Part shown: positions 36,700 through 49,200 of the stretch, in pieces
How the letters are laid out: the number at the start of each line of letters is the position of its first letter
Numbering within the stretch: the stretch's first letter is position 1
Origin: Polytrichum commune
Taxonomy: Eukaryota; Streptophyta; Polytrichopsida; Polytrichales; Polytrichaceae
Direction of reading: 5' to 3'
Length of the DNA stretch: 64,000 bases
Assembly (NCBI GenBank): GCA_950295325.1
Contig: OX485807.1
Coordinates: 42,996,440-43,060,439 of the forward strand
Notes under the pieces: generated by a model
What the model was told of the DNA's origin: nothing
What the model saw: only the letters and a program-made list of their open reading frames with translations
Database searches by the model: none
Program-made: the position numbers and the translations under genes

Positions 36700-39600
36700 T
36701 GTGGCAGAAACATTTCTTTACGGATCTTCAAGGCACTGACTGAGTGGGTTTCACATAATGGCAATCTTTTTGAGGGCCAATCTTCCTTGATGTTTCCTTG
36801 TAATAATCTTGATGACCAGGTCAAGTGAGCATGGAAGCCATCCCAAGCCTATGCATCAAAGTGGCAACCCATGTTTCGGTCGATGCTTGATTGCCATACA
36901 AATCTATTTACATAATCGTATCATAGTTGATTCCACATCTTGCAAAGCAGAGTCCTGGAAGTTTGAACATACTAGGGGGTTTGTCAGCCCTAAACCCACA
37001 CCCCTTTGCGTCCTAGTCCGGGTGAGAGCCAAGGCTAACATGCACCTGCTTCGTGGGTCTAAACTACTGTCTGTGAATCACAATCCATTTAGTGAAAGCA
37101 TGTATAAATCCCTCACCTTTATTTAGAGAACGAAAGGTTATTAGTGTTTAAAAACACTTGGGCACCTTGTGATCACTTGACAACTACATTCCTTACATGA
37201 GGCTAACCTCCACATGCCACTTAGACTAACCTACTGCCCCCTTCTTCCACTAATGCCTAATCTACCTACTTGAGTGACCTAATTCCCACTGATCTATCTA
37301 ATTCCCCTTCTAATCCCCTCAAGCTTTGAGGAAAACCTTTTCACCCACTAATACATGGCCCTATTACCATCAATTTAAAGTGTACCCCACACCCTCAGTC
37401 GGCTCCCTTCAACCATGATCCTACGCTGTTTAACTCCGGGCAGAACTCGTCAACGCCTGTCACAGGGCCGTCAACACCCGTCAACAGGAGCAGTCAGTCG
37501 TTACCTCAGCCCTTCCCAGCGCAACCGACCCAGCTCCCTTCCAGGGTCCGATCCTCCTTGCCTTGAATTCCACACAGATCCTCTTCAGTCCCCCTTCCCA
37601 GCTGGAATCAGCTCGAAACACTACCTTTGGCATTCCAGTGCCTCCTTTGCAATCTGAGGTCGTTCTTCAACCCGGTTTTCAGTCATTCGGAATTCACTTA
37701 CGCCTACTGCACTTGATTTCTCCTTCAGATTCAGTCCATCCTTGCTTGACCTGAGCTTCTGCTAGCTCACCCACTATGCTTACCCTCACTCCTTCGGAAT
37801 CCTGGGATTCTTCTCTCACCCCCATTGCTTCGCAATTGCGCATTTACTCTCACCCTGCTCCTGTCTGCATACTAATGCTCCGTCACCTGCCCAGCTGCGG
37901 CTGCCATATGTACTCTGTCTGTCCGGGATCAAGGCTTCTAAGCTGAAGGGAATACCTCCTACTCCAGGCCAGGCTCGCCCTCACCTCCCGCAATCTCACA
38001 CCTTTCAGCTCAGCCGCATTTTCCTTCTCCCAGCCGCTCACATTGCTTAGTTCTTGCCGTTTGGTGCCGACTCTGTCTTGACAAGGCTTCGCCCCTGTCT
38101 TCTCTCCTGGTGAGAGTGAGTAAGGAGAGAGCTCCGCCTCCGCTGGCCGTTGTTTTCCAACTGCCGATCCGGGATTTCCTAGGTTGATGGTGGCCCTTAC
38201 CCCAAAACGGGCAGCAGAGAGCCCAATTTGGCCACTAAGTTAGTCCAACATGGGCGAAGCCCCTGCCCTTAATTGAAACCAACGTTTTCCCACAAGCCAT
38301 AAACCCCAGCCTTCAAGGCTTAAGGCCTTCCAGCTTTTACTTTCCCTTAAGGCTAACTAACCTTTCCACCTCTCCCCCTATTTCAATCAACCCAACTACA
38401 CCAATCTAATCCTACAACCCACACTTGCAACTAAAAGTCCAATCCTAACATTTAACTTGAACTCCCACACTCTTTATGTTTTGAATAGATAATCCTAATG
38501 TCTAATCCTAATTTTGATACTTCCCGAGCACAGGATCACATGTGAGCATCCATCCTGGGCTCATATCATCTAACTATTTACCTTCAAGACCAAAGTGCTA
38601 ACTAATTTTCTAATACTCAACTCAACTCAAAGCCTAGGGCTTGCACTCTTTTTATGTTTTAGATAATTGACATAAAACATCAAATCCTAAACACTACCAA
38701 TCCTTACTCCTAAGACACATGTGAGCACACCATTTTGGGCTCACAGGGTTCCTCGAAATCCTGGGGATTCACTGTCTACCATAGTCAGCATTTACTGCAC
38801 CCATTGTCCCGCTTTCTCTAAATCACCATTCTGATGGCTTCACAACCTTGCAAGTGAGCCATACAGGAGAGTGCGGCAGAATAGCGTTGTTGTGCTTCGA
38901 CTTAATGATCAAGCACTTCACCTGGAGTTACTTGGAACAACTGATGTCTTCTTGCAAATTGTCACTGGGCTGGCATGTGGATTAGCTCTCAGTATTCGAG
39001 GTACATTCGACCTTCAAGTGGGAGTCCAGATTTGAGGAGGAGAAGGGATGTGATGCATTTTGTTGTTCACACACTGATGCAAGCATTCGCCTGCTAGGAG
39101 TTTACAAGGTTTTGGTGGCTCTTCTAAGACCAAAATTTAGAGTTGGAGTTTTACAAAGTTGAAACTCTCATGCATGCTCACCCTGATCAGTGGCATGAAC
39201 TTTCCACTTTCATCACCATGCCTACCACCATAATCATACTTTCTACAAGACTTCCTCGCCATGGCCACTTGCAGCTTATGAACATAGAGAGGGGATTCCC
39301 TTCTGCTATGTGCCAAATGCAAAAGGGTTTGTGAGTGTTTTAATATGTCTTGTCAAACCTAAAGACGCCTTCTTCAGATGAAACTGGAACCGAGAAACCT
39401 AAATACCATAGTACCATGATGGTTTTGGCGTTAATGAATTTATTTCGGGATTTGTTGAAATTCTTGAAGATTATTTCTATCCAAAAACTGCATTTTGATG
39501 AAGAAAACATGAGAATATGATATGATTTGATATCTACCAAAACGGAATCTTGAAAAGAAATGATTTTTTGGCAATGGTTTGTAGAAACTGTCTTTGGACT

Positions 39601-40275
39601 ATAGTTCACAAGAAGGTCAAGCTATAAATTTATAAGAACGACACAAGGAATCTAAGTTATTCAAAAAGAAATAAGATAATAGAATATGGGATAGTAGATT
39701 TTCTTCTAGAATCATCATTAAAAAAATTCCAATGCAAATAGCTCATGACTTGAGACATTTGTGTTGAATTTAAACGTACCATATTCCACATTGATTTTAG
39801 AATGAGGACGATTGGAATTAGTTTCCTCATTGTTTGGAAGGGAAGGTGTACTAGTCAATACGAAAGTAAATTACACGGAACAATGTATTGAAGGTGATTT
39901 TGTTTCTACATCATTCTTTAGATTCTTGAGTTAGGAGGTTATTAAAAAAGCTCGAGAAAATGCACCCAATTTTTAAATTGCATGTTTGTTTGTTGTTTAG
40001 GGCTTTCTTTCAATCCTCCCTGGCCTATTAGAAGCTCAATTTACACTTCAAAGTACCAAATTTGCAACTAAAGTGACCTAATTAATCTAAAGTTTAATGA
40101 TTTTCATTGAGGTATAATATGCAAGGATTTGAATTGTAATTCACGGGACACACTCCTCCGGTATTTTTGCCTTCCCAAGATACACGTATTGCAACTCGTC
40201 TTTCCAAACCTAGACACCAACCCCACTCAAAAACTTGCATTAGAAATTGACAATTCAAAAGTAAAAGAATATGTG
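36700..40275. other. Gene-poor region, C/T-rich block
   Basis: From about 37190 to 38740 the plus strand is strikingly rich in C and T, unlike its surroundings. Two diverged tandem segments (about 175 bp apart) share cacatgtgagca and tgggctca, at about 38540 and 38715. The compositional bias and tandem segments could mark a retroelement terminal or untranslated region, but I found no coding domain or definite long terminal repeat pair. A plus-strand stretch at about 38880-39030 is open and coding-like (VVVLRLNDQALHLELLG) without a match. Confidence 0.35.
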
Positions 40276-40278
40276 TAA

Positions 40279-43200
40279 TTACATCAATAATATATTATGC
40301 AGTAATGTTGCAAGGTAGAAGAAGAAATTGTAGAATGAGATTGATAGTAAGTAGACCTCATGACGGAACTCCACACGCATGTGAGGCACATTTGTCTTGT
40401 GTATGTCATTACCCTCAGGCCCTCTTTTGAAGTAGTTGTGTCCAACCCAATGTACCTAAACCATGCCCAATATAAAATTGTGGATATAACAATCCTTATG
40501 AGTGATATCGATAATAACGTCACCGGTGTCTTGAGGGAGTAAGCATGAACAATGAGCCTCGTCATTTGAGTGTTATTGTTATTATCTAGTGTTGCATTCA
40601 CTAAAAAGAACCTATTCATTACAATCATATGTTGTGACGTATTCATTGCAATTGTTGACGAGGAAATGCATAAATAAATGATTATAGTTGTCAACCGGAA
40701 GGTTTCTATTTTCAATTGCTCAAAACCCTCCAGTCGACAGCCAAAATGATTTGTTTATACAATTTCTTGTCGTGAGTCGTAATGGACAAGTTGCAATGGA
40801 TGCTTGTGATGGTCCTCGGGGGGGGGGGGTAGTCATTGGTTGGAGTAGCAATATACGTGCGAACAAATGATAGGGTATTTTAAAAACATGGGGGCAAAAA
40901 ATTATAAATGAACTTAAGAGTAATATAGGGTATCAAAAATGGCACTGGACATCTTTAAAGTACTATAGGGTATGGAATAATAGGTAATTTGGAATTATAA
41001 GTAATGCAAGCCATTTTTCTATTAACCCAAAGTAGAAATTTACAAAATGATAGCATGTGAAAAAAAATAAGAGAATTGAAAATAATACCCCCTTATAAAA
41101 TAATGGTTGTTCGCACCTATATCCTTAACTTTTTAACACACTGCCCCCCCGAGTGATGGTCGAGTTTTCTACTAGTGATTTAGAAAGGAATGAAAACCAT
41201 ACAGACATATTCTCCTCACCATCATTGTGAATTGCAAATAAAGATGATGAGAGGGTAGTAGAATTTCGGTCTCTCTCACAACGTAGTTTCAGATTGATTC
41301 AGAGACCGTTCTTTTAACGATGAAACAACTTTCAAATAGAGCAGTGGTATCAAAAGCTTACTTTTCGCTCATGAGGAAACCCAGATTGGAACACCGAATT
41401 CCGTGCAATCTCACAAAGATCACATGCACTGAGTTTCCAAACCTGTAATTCATTTCAAGGATTGTGACATCAGCTTTCGCATCAAGAAGATCATCAAAAA
41501 GCTTCACACTCTTGCAAAATTACAGACTAAGAAATATTGGCAAGAGAAAGGGAGAGAGACAGGCTTCACCTTTGTGAATTATAGAGCTCATCTGTAAAAT
41601 CATACGTAAATCATATGTGAATAGAGCTCATATGTAAATCCAAGGCCACGCTTACGAGTGTCCGGGGAGATTTTTGGGCATAATCGGTCAAGATCTAGGG
41701 TTTTCTTTAAGTCCAAGTGGTTACATGTTGACATCTTTCAGTTTCTCTTTTATTATGTTGAGGTCACGGGGAGGTCACTCCATTGTCAAGTTGAACACGT
41801 GCAAAGAAGGTTTGCTACCCCTATATTACATGCCATAGATAATTTTAAATTTTATTATATATTTTTTTCCAGCATACACATAATTATTTATAATATATTT
41901 TTTGAAATTTGTAGTCATCTTCATTTTTGTAGTAATTTTTTCAGTTCAATTTCTGCGTCATTCTAGTTAGAAACGGTATGTTTATAAGAAGAAGAAAAAA
42001 TAGATCATCAAATTTAGTTACCATTCTTTACTATGTAATAGGTACTGTGTATATCTACTCCTGAAAAAAAATTTGATAAAAGGTTGACCCATTTTGGTGA
42101 TGCTTTATGTAAAAAGTATGATTTTTTACATGCAAAGTGTTCGCACGTGGTTGTTCAACTTTACATTGGAGTGACCTCCCCGTGGTCAAGGTATATTCTA
42201 TGGATTCCTCTAAAATGATTGGTAATTTTCCTGAAATTTTGAACTTGAACCATATAATTCTCAAATTCAACCGGTTCATCTGTAACTAGCAGCCAGTTCT
42301 CCCCATTCACTGACACTTACAAACGTAACCTATGGGACAAGTGCTACTGACTCATGTTGGATGTACTCTTTGGAGGTTCCACAAACTTAATATTGCAAGT
42401 CGTATACAAAAAAAGCAACGATATTTCGAAACACATTACCTGAGCAGCAATACTATATTCCTCCACGAGTGGCTCCTTTGTGAGGTGTATTTGTAAAGGG
42501 TCATCCGTGGATAAGCACACGTTGAGCCCCCGCGCAAAGAACATCGGGAACGGGTTCCGGTGGTAGTCCAAAAATAATGAGTTGTTGCTCAACGGTGACA
42601 TTGATAACCCAATCTGCTTGTGGTGAAAATAAAGGTCAAATTGCTTCCAAGTTGGAGTCATTTGTGATCTGCAATCCAAATCTCTAAGTATGTGTTTTGC
42701 AGTTTTCTTTTGAACCTTTCAAGGTCAAGGGTGTGGTGTTTCTTTCTTTCTTTCTTTCCCTTGAAAACCTATGTAGATGATCTACAAGACTGGTATTAAA
42801 ACAAGTGGTTTTGATAGATCGATGTAATTGAAGTATGTAAGAGGACCTCTAGTACTCTGAATTGCAAAATGGGAATTCAATGTTTTGAGAGTGATGGTAC
42901 TCAAACCTGTGCCAAGTAGTACAAGTATTGGAGGCCCGGAGACTTGCGGAGATTGTTTCCATGGGCGATGTTGTGTGCGACCATGAATGTGGCGGCCAAG
43001 TGGTCTAAATCTCCTGCCTGCATCCCGAGGTAGATTGGCTTCTTGAGGAAGGAAGTGTGGATTACAATGTTAGGGCAAGCCCAGTGGTCTTGGATCCGCA
43101 TCTGCATCTGCACTTTTTCATCCGCGATGCAGATGCAGATCCAGGAATGTGGCCCAGTGGTCCTTGTTAACTGTAAGGACGGATGAAAACTAAAGCAGGA

Positions 43201-46200
43201 ACTGACGCCCTCCCTGCATAACGTCGACTTATGCAGGGAGTCTGCTATTTGAATAAGACGCAATACTTGTCAGATAAGACAAGCCAACTGCCGACTTCGT
43301 AGTGCCTGCCCTTCCCTTGCATCGGAGCAACTTTTGCTTGTATGCAGGCATGACTAGCCAACTTACGTGCATTTGCTTCTGCATCCCGGATGGAGCCCAC
43401 TTTCTGTTCCCGGATGTAGATGCAGGTGCAGGAAGTCAGTGGGCTTGCTCTTAACCTTTGGAGGCCTAGATGTCCTAAATGGGACTCTATAGATTTTATT
43501 TCAAAAAGAGAAAAAGAATATTTAGTTTCTTACTTTCTTAATTTCTTCGATTCTATACTTCACGCTTAGCTATTGAGAATGTCTATGACGTTCAAAAGCT
43601 TAATCACATCTCACAAGAGAGTTTGATACTCATGTCACTTGAACATAATGCTTATACCTTCCCATTAGTCTATGATAGTTTGTGATTTTCAAGATTTATA
43701 TCACCACAATGGGATACATGTTTGTGGTTGTTTGGGAAGTAATCACTTCCAAATTTAACGTGGGAGGATTAATCGACATTTTGATATTTATCTGCATGGA
43801 TGTGATCTTTTGATGGTGTTTTACATCTTTCCATCTCAAAGAAACGTTACCTCAAAATGATTTTATATCACAACTTAGAATGGGCAAACATGGTACCTAT
43901 GAAAGTCTAAGGGTGTCTTTTGAGTGTTGGATTGACTTAAGATGAAAGACTTTCAATATCCAAAAACATGCATCTAGAATCAATTACATAGCAATCAAAT
44001 GCTAAGTTCGGGTGTAGAAACGGACTTCTTCATATCACATGTGAATTTGACGACAACCATGGTTACCTCGCCTGAATGTGGGCGAAACTTGATGGTGTTC
44101 AATCCTTTTGACTCACGCAACTACAAAGTTTTGATTTGCACAAATAAACACAAACCATCAACATGTCAACACATTTAAATCCACGTGGATTTGAAATATC
44201 ATAGTTTTGTATTGTTTGAGACTTGCGAACCCTGAAGAAAAATAAAAGAAATAAAAGATAACATCGGGGTACGTCACCAACGTTAAGAAGAGCCCGTTGG
44301 TCCAATACACACAAAGACGATGATAAGTGCCACGCGTGCATAGGAAAGGTCACAAAAGGCTTGAAGAGTGCAACCTTGTTTAGAACAAAGATGTTCGCGT
44401 AGACGTAGTATGCCCAATATGCATAGGCCGGGTTGAAGGGATTGTTCCACTCGGCCGGTGTTTGCATGTGTTTCGTGGGCCTCCTCTCGGGCTTGCTCTC
44501 ATCATCCACCATGTCAAATCCAACCACCTAAAGGCCACCCAACGCAAACACGTGAGTTTGAGTTAAAAAATAGAATCAAAACACCACTTTGGAGCATGGC
44601 TTAAGAAAAACCTCTTCCCCTTAAGACCGAATACTAAAGTGTGATAAAAACTCTTTTAGGTTTTTGAAAGCAGAACAAGAGAAACGACGTCATCAACCTC
44701 TAGTGTCGGCGTGTATGAGGAACACTTCGCCTTGTTGTTTGAAAGGTTACAATCTTCTTGACATACAAATAAAGTGACTTACAAAAAAAAAATTGATGAA
44801 GATTTCACATCATCCAGTTTGGACAAAGGATACATAGTTGCTTATACGAACATGCTAAAAATGTTTAAGATTAATCATCATGCTCATTGTTGGTGGATGC
44901 ACTACTTACATACGAGTCCTATACAATCGTCCCACGTTGATGAAAGAACGACACAGATCTACCACTCTCCTAGATTTATAAATTTTCCAGTTACATAAGA
45001 CAAGTTTCCAGTGATGTAGGTCAATTGCCTAAGACTCTTATGCTTGTAGTGGTTTGATCACAATGTCGAGCTTGAACTTACGTGTTTCAAAAACACATGT
45101 AGGTGGGGATGAGTCGTAGGGTCAACGGTGACGGCAAACAACGGTATGAACACATTGCTCAAGATCGACTCAAAAGAGGCAAGGATCCCCATCTCTTTGT
45201 ATACATTATATAGACGTGGCAACTGCACGGGCACCACAATTCCAAAGTCATTAACCTCCAAGCCAATAATAATTGATAGAGGTTCTCAAAGTTTTTGATT
45301 GATTGACTCCTACTAGATGCCTAAGAGCTTTTGCAATTACAATATTCATTATACAAGGAATGTTGTTTTATGTAAACAACAACATTGTGGAGACAAAGTT
45401 GTAGACAAATTTCATTGTGCACATCTATATGGTTAGCCAATGGATTGAGGTATACTACATTCTTAATTTAGAGTTTCCCTTGGTATTGGCCTAGAAATTA
45501 TCCCATGTTATGTATAAATTGGAAATATTGATATGGATAGGTGGTCATTCTTTTGGTATAAATATGCATGATAAAGGAGGCAGTAGTTTTCCGTGGGTGG
45601 GGGGGGGGTGCTTATAATTTTCATGATGCCCGTTTGTGAGTACATATAGACTTAGACCAACCCAAAGATAAAGGAAGGTCATTGTTGACATTAAATGATA
45701 ACATTAGAGTCATCTTTCTCTCTTTCTTCCTTCCTTCCTTCCTTTTTCTTTTAAGCATGATATGTCATGGAAAGTTGTACAAAAAAAGAGGAAGCACCAT
45801 GTGCATTATATGGCCTCATATTATGACCACCATGTGTGTTCATTGACCATCTTACAAGAAGAAGAAGATGTTGTCATAAAGTGGTATTTGTGAAAGCATC
45901 ACATAACATGCAAAAATGTCACAAATGTTGTTTTCTCGTATATAAGGAAGGCCGACTTGAATTGGTCTTTGGAGGTTGCTTTTGCCAACTACATCTAAAT
46001 GTATTTACAAAATATTAGTAGCATGGGCAAGTAATAACGAGGGAAGAAGTATCTTTATATCACGAATGTTATGTAATGTTCTTCATTGTTACTTCAAACA
46101 CTCTTGATAGCAATCAAAACATAATATTCATGATATAAAGAGACTAGTTCTTAATTTTCTGAATTTGTACCATATGTGCCCATACATAATTAGTTTCAAA

Positions 46201-49200
46201 ATGCAAATTTTTCCAGAAGTTAAAGTGCACTCACAAGACTAGAAACTTAGTCCATCTTGGGGAGGGGGGGGGGGGGGGAGGGGACGTCACATGTGAATGT
46301 GATGTTTTCACGAATACTATGTTTCCTTGACTTTAACAACACATGAGAGGCATTGCATGCCAGGGGGGGGGGGGTAGATTAAGGATCGATCCTTCCCGCT
46401 ACCCAATTACATCATAATTATCCTTGAACCCTAACTTGCTTATAGTCACTTGGGCACTTAAAGGTTTACGTGGGTGTATGAAACTTCAAGGTATGTGTTC
46501 ACAATTCAATATTTGGACAATAGCATTGGACAAATTACTTGAATAAGCCATGTAACATTATCACTGTATAATTCGTTGTTCACAATCCAACTTGCCAATT
46601 GATCCCACTCATCTTGTTTTCGTCCATAGATTGAAATTCGATACTCTGCCATCTACATCGCATGAAACATTATCAATCTTATGAAACACGTACCTTCATC
46701 GAATGAGATTATATGTTTTTTGAGTTAACAAGTGGCCAACAAATTTGTTTGCAACAATGGAAGGCTACATTCTTTTGTGCAATGAACGTGACCCACACTA
46801 ATTCTACGTATATTACTTGTAATTAAGAGTAAAAATTAATAATTGTTGCATATAACATAAGAAGAATCTTTACCTTTAAACTATTTTTCTACTCATAAAT
46901 AAAAAGAGACATTTTATGCCCTTCCTCTCACCCTCCCCCGCTTACACACACAATAATTGTATGGTAAAGTCTAATGCATTCACCCACCTGGTATTTACTA
47001 GCTTCAACGTCGGCAAACACTTGCTTTGTCAACTCAGCCAAGAATTGACCTATAAAACAACATCAAATGATCAATTTTATGATATAGATTCAATCAAGCA
47101 TTTCATCATATGTTTCCTTTGTGTTGCATAAAGTAACCGTAACCTTAGAAATCATAACATGGAAATTATCATATTGAACCAATGCTTATGTGTTATGCCT
47201 TGAATGAGATTGTCTTGCTTCAAGAAAATCTCTCGAAGTCGGCTTTGCCCACACGGATTGTACTTAAGGTTGAATTTGTCAAATCGGTGGAATGTGTTCT
47301 TGTCCACATGGACATCTAGCAAGTCCACATTCAAATCATACCTGCCAAAATAAGCCAATTATAGTCACATCAAAACTTTGTATACTAAAGGCCATGCTAA
47401 TAGAGTGGGATTGTCTAATTGGTGAGTGGTCACACGGTGAGTAGCAAATCAATGTTTTCCTCTATAATATGCGACGCCATTAAAGATGGGGTTTCATTTC
47501 ATATCGAATTGAAAACTACAAAGTATTAGGGAAAATCAAGGTGTTGGATATTCATTTCAAGAATACAATATGTGCATTATAGTAATATTTATAAAATTTA
47601 AATAAATCCCATGAATTTGCACAATGCTTTGTAAAAGGGAGAGGTATTATTTTTCTCTAGTGTGTACGTCCATAAAGGTTATTAAAGATTTTGAAGTAAT
47701 TGTAGATGTATGAAAGGGGCCCCGGATTTTTAAAGAAAAACTTGACAGTAGATGTGTTAGTCTCATCCAGTCCATGATTTTATTCATTGTTGTCATATGG
47801 TAACAACCCTCAATGACTACCCTAAAACCCTAACTACATTATTATGTTAAGTAAAGATGAGATTTCACGGTGGGAATTGAATTGCCAACTACATTATTTG
47901 AAAATGGGTACCTCTCCACTATCACCCTGTTGTTTAGGTCATGCTAGACCTTATCAACATCTTTCTAAACCAACTTCCAAAGACTTCAATTGGGTGACCT
48001 ACATTGATAATTGTGTGTGCTATGAATATCGGTTTATAATATGTTCAACAAGCTTATGTCATTCATGATTCATGGTGTTAGAGGCTAACTCGAGCTCAAA
48101 CTAGCCCTCTTGAAAACATTTTTAGTTGCTCTGAAGTGCTAATTTGAAATTGAGTTTACCTTCTTTGAAAGGAAACATAGATAAGATCGGTCTACATTTG
48201 TGCCTACTAGGTGCTAATGAGAGTACAAGTAGCTTTCTTGAGAAGATCGAAATTCTACATGATTATGGGTGAATGTGCATAACACATGCCATATAACACA
48301 GCGTCAAGGCTTTCATGACCGAGTTCTAAATGAAATTGCTTTAAACTTCAATTCTAAATTGAAATTAACAATAGTATTTTAATTTCTCCGATTTGAGCTT
48401 GAATCCACGGGGAGGTCACTTCATTGTCAAGTTGACACCACGTGCGGACAAAGTTTGCTACCCCTATATTACATGCCATATATAATTTTAAAATTTATGA
48501 TATTTTTTCTACATATACATAACCATTGATAGTATCTTTTGTATACTTTTTTGAAATTTTTAGTCATCTTTATTTTTTTTAAGTAATTTTTTTAGTTCAA
48601 TTCTGTGTCATTCTAGTTAGAAATGGTATGTTTTATGAAAAAAACAAATCATCAAATTTAGTTACCACTTTTAACTATGTCATAGGTACTGTGTATATCT
48701 ACTCATGAAAAAAATTTGATAAAATTTTAACCCATTTTGGTGGTGCAACTTACCAAAAGAAGATTTTTTTTGGTCACACGTGGTGTTCAACTTGACAATG
48801 GAGTGATCTACCCGTGCTTGAATCGTAACAAATCTTTTGAAAAATAGAACATGTTGAGTAACACTCGTACACTCTACATGGTCCATAGATTTGAGTTGAG
48901 ATTTTGTGTCTACTAAAATATCATTGTCGCACTACAATAATCAAATCGGATAATTTCAGTATGGATCAAGATTTGGAATCCACCACATGACCTCATAATA
49001 AGATCTCATGTATTTCAACTCAAACTCTCATTGCTTGCAAGTCTAGCTTGACTACACATTTTAATACACATGTTTTCTTATTACGTATTTTCATTTTTTG
49101 ATTGAAAAGACCATGTTTCCATCCTCATGTTTATCGATCAAAATTGTTCAAATGATAGCCACATGGTAACAATTTGTATGTGAAGCAAATTCCCGATTAT

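Noticed and set aside
40800-41180. Possible fold-back or CACTA element: ttttctactagtg at about 41170 and similar G-rich, gtgcgaaca-containing ends at 40.82 and 41.13 kb
   Set aside because: The two ends align only loosely, and no matching CACTA terminus was found on the left.
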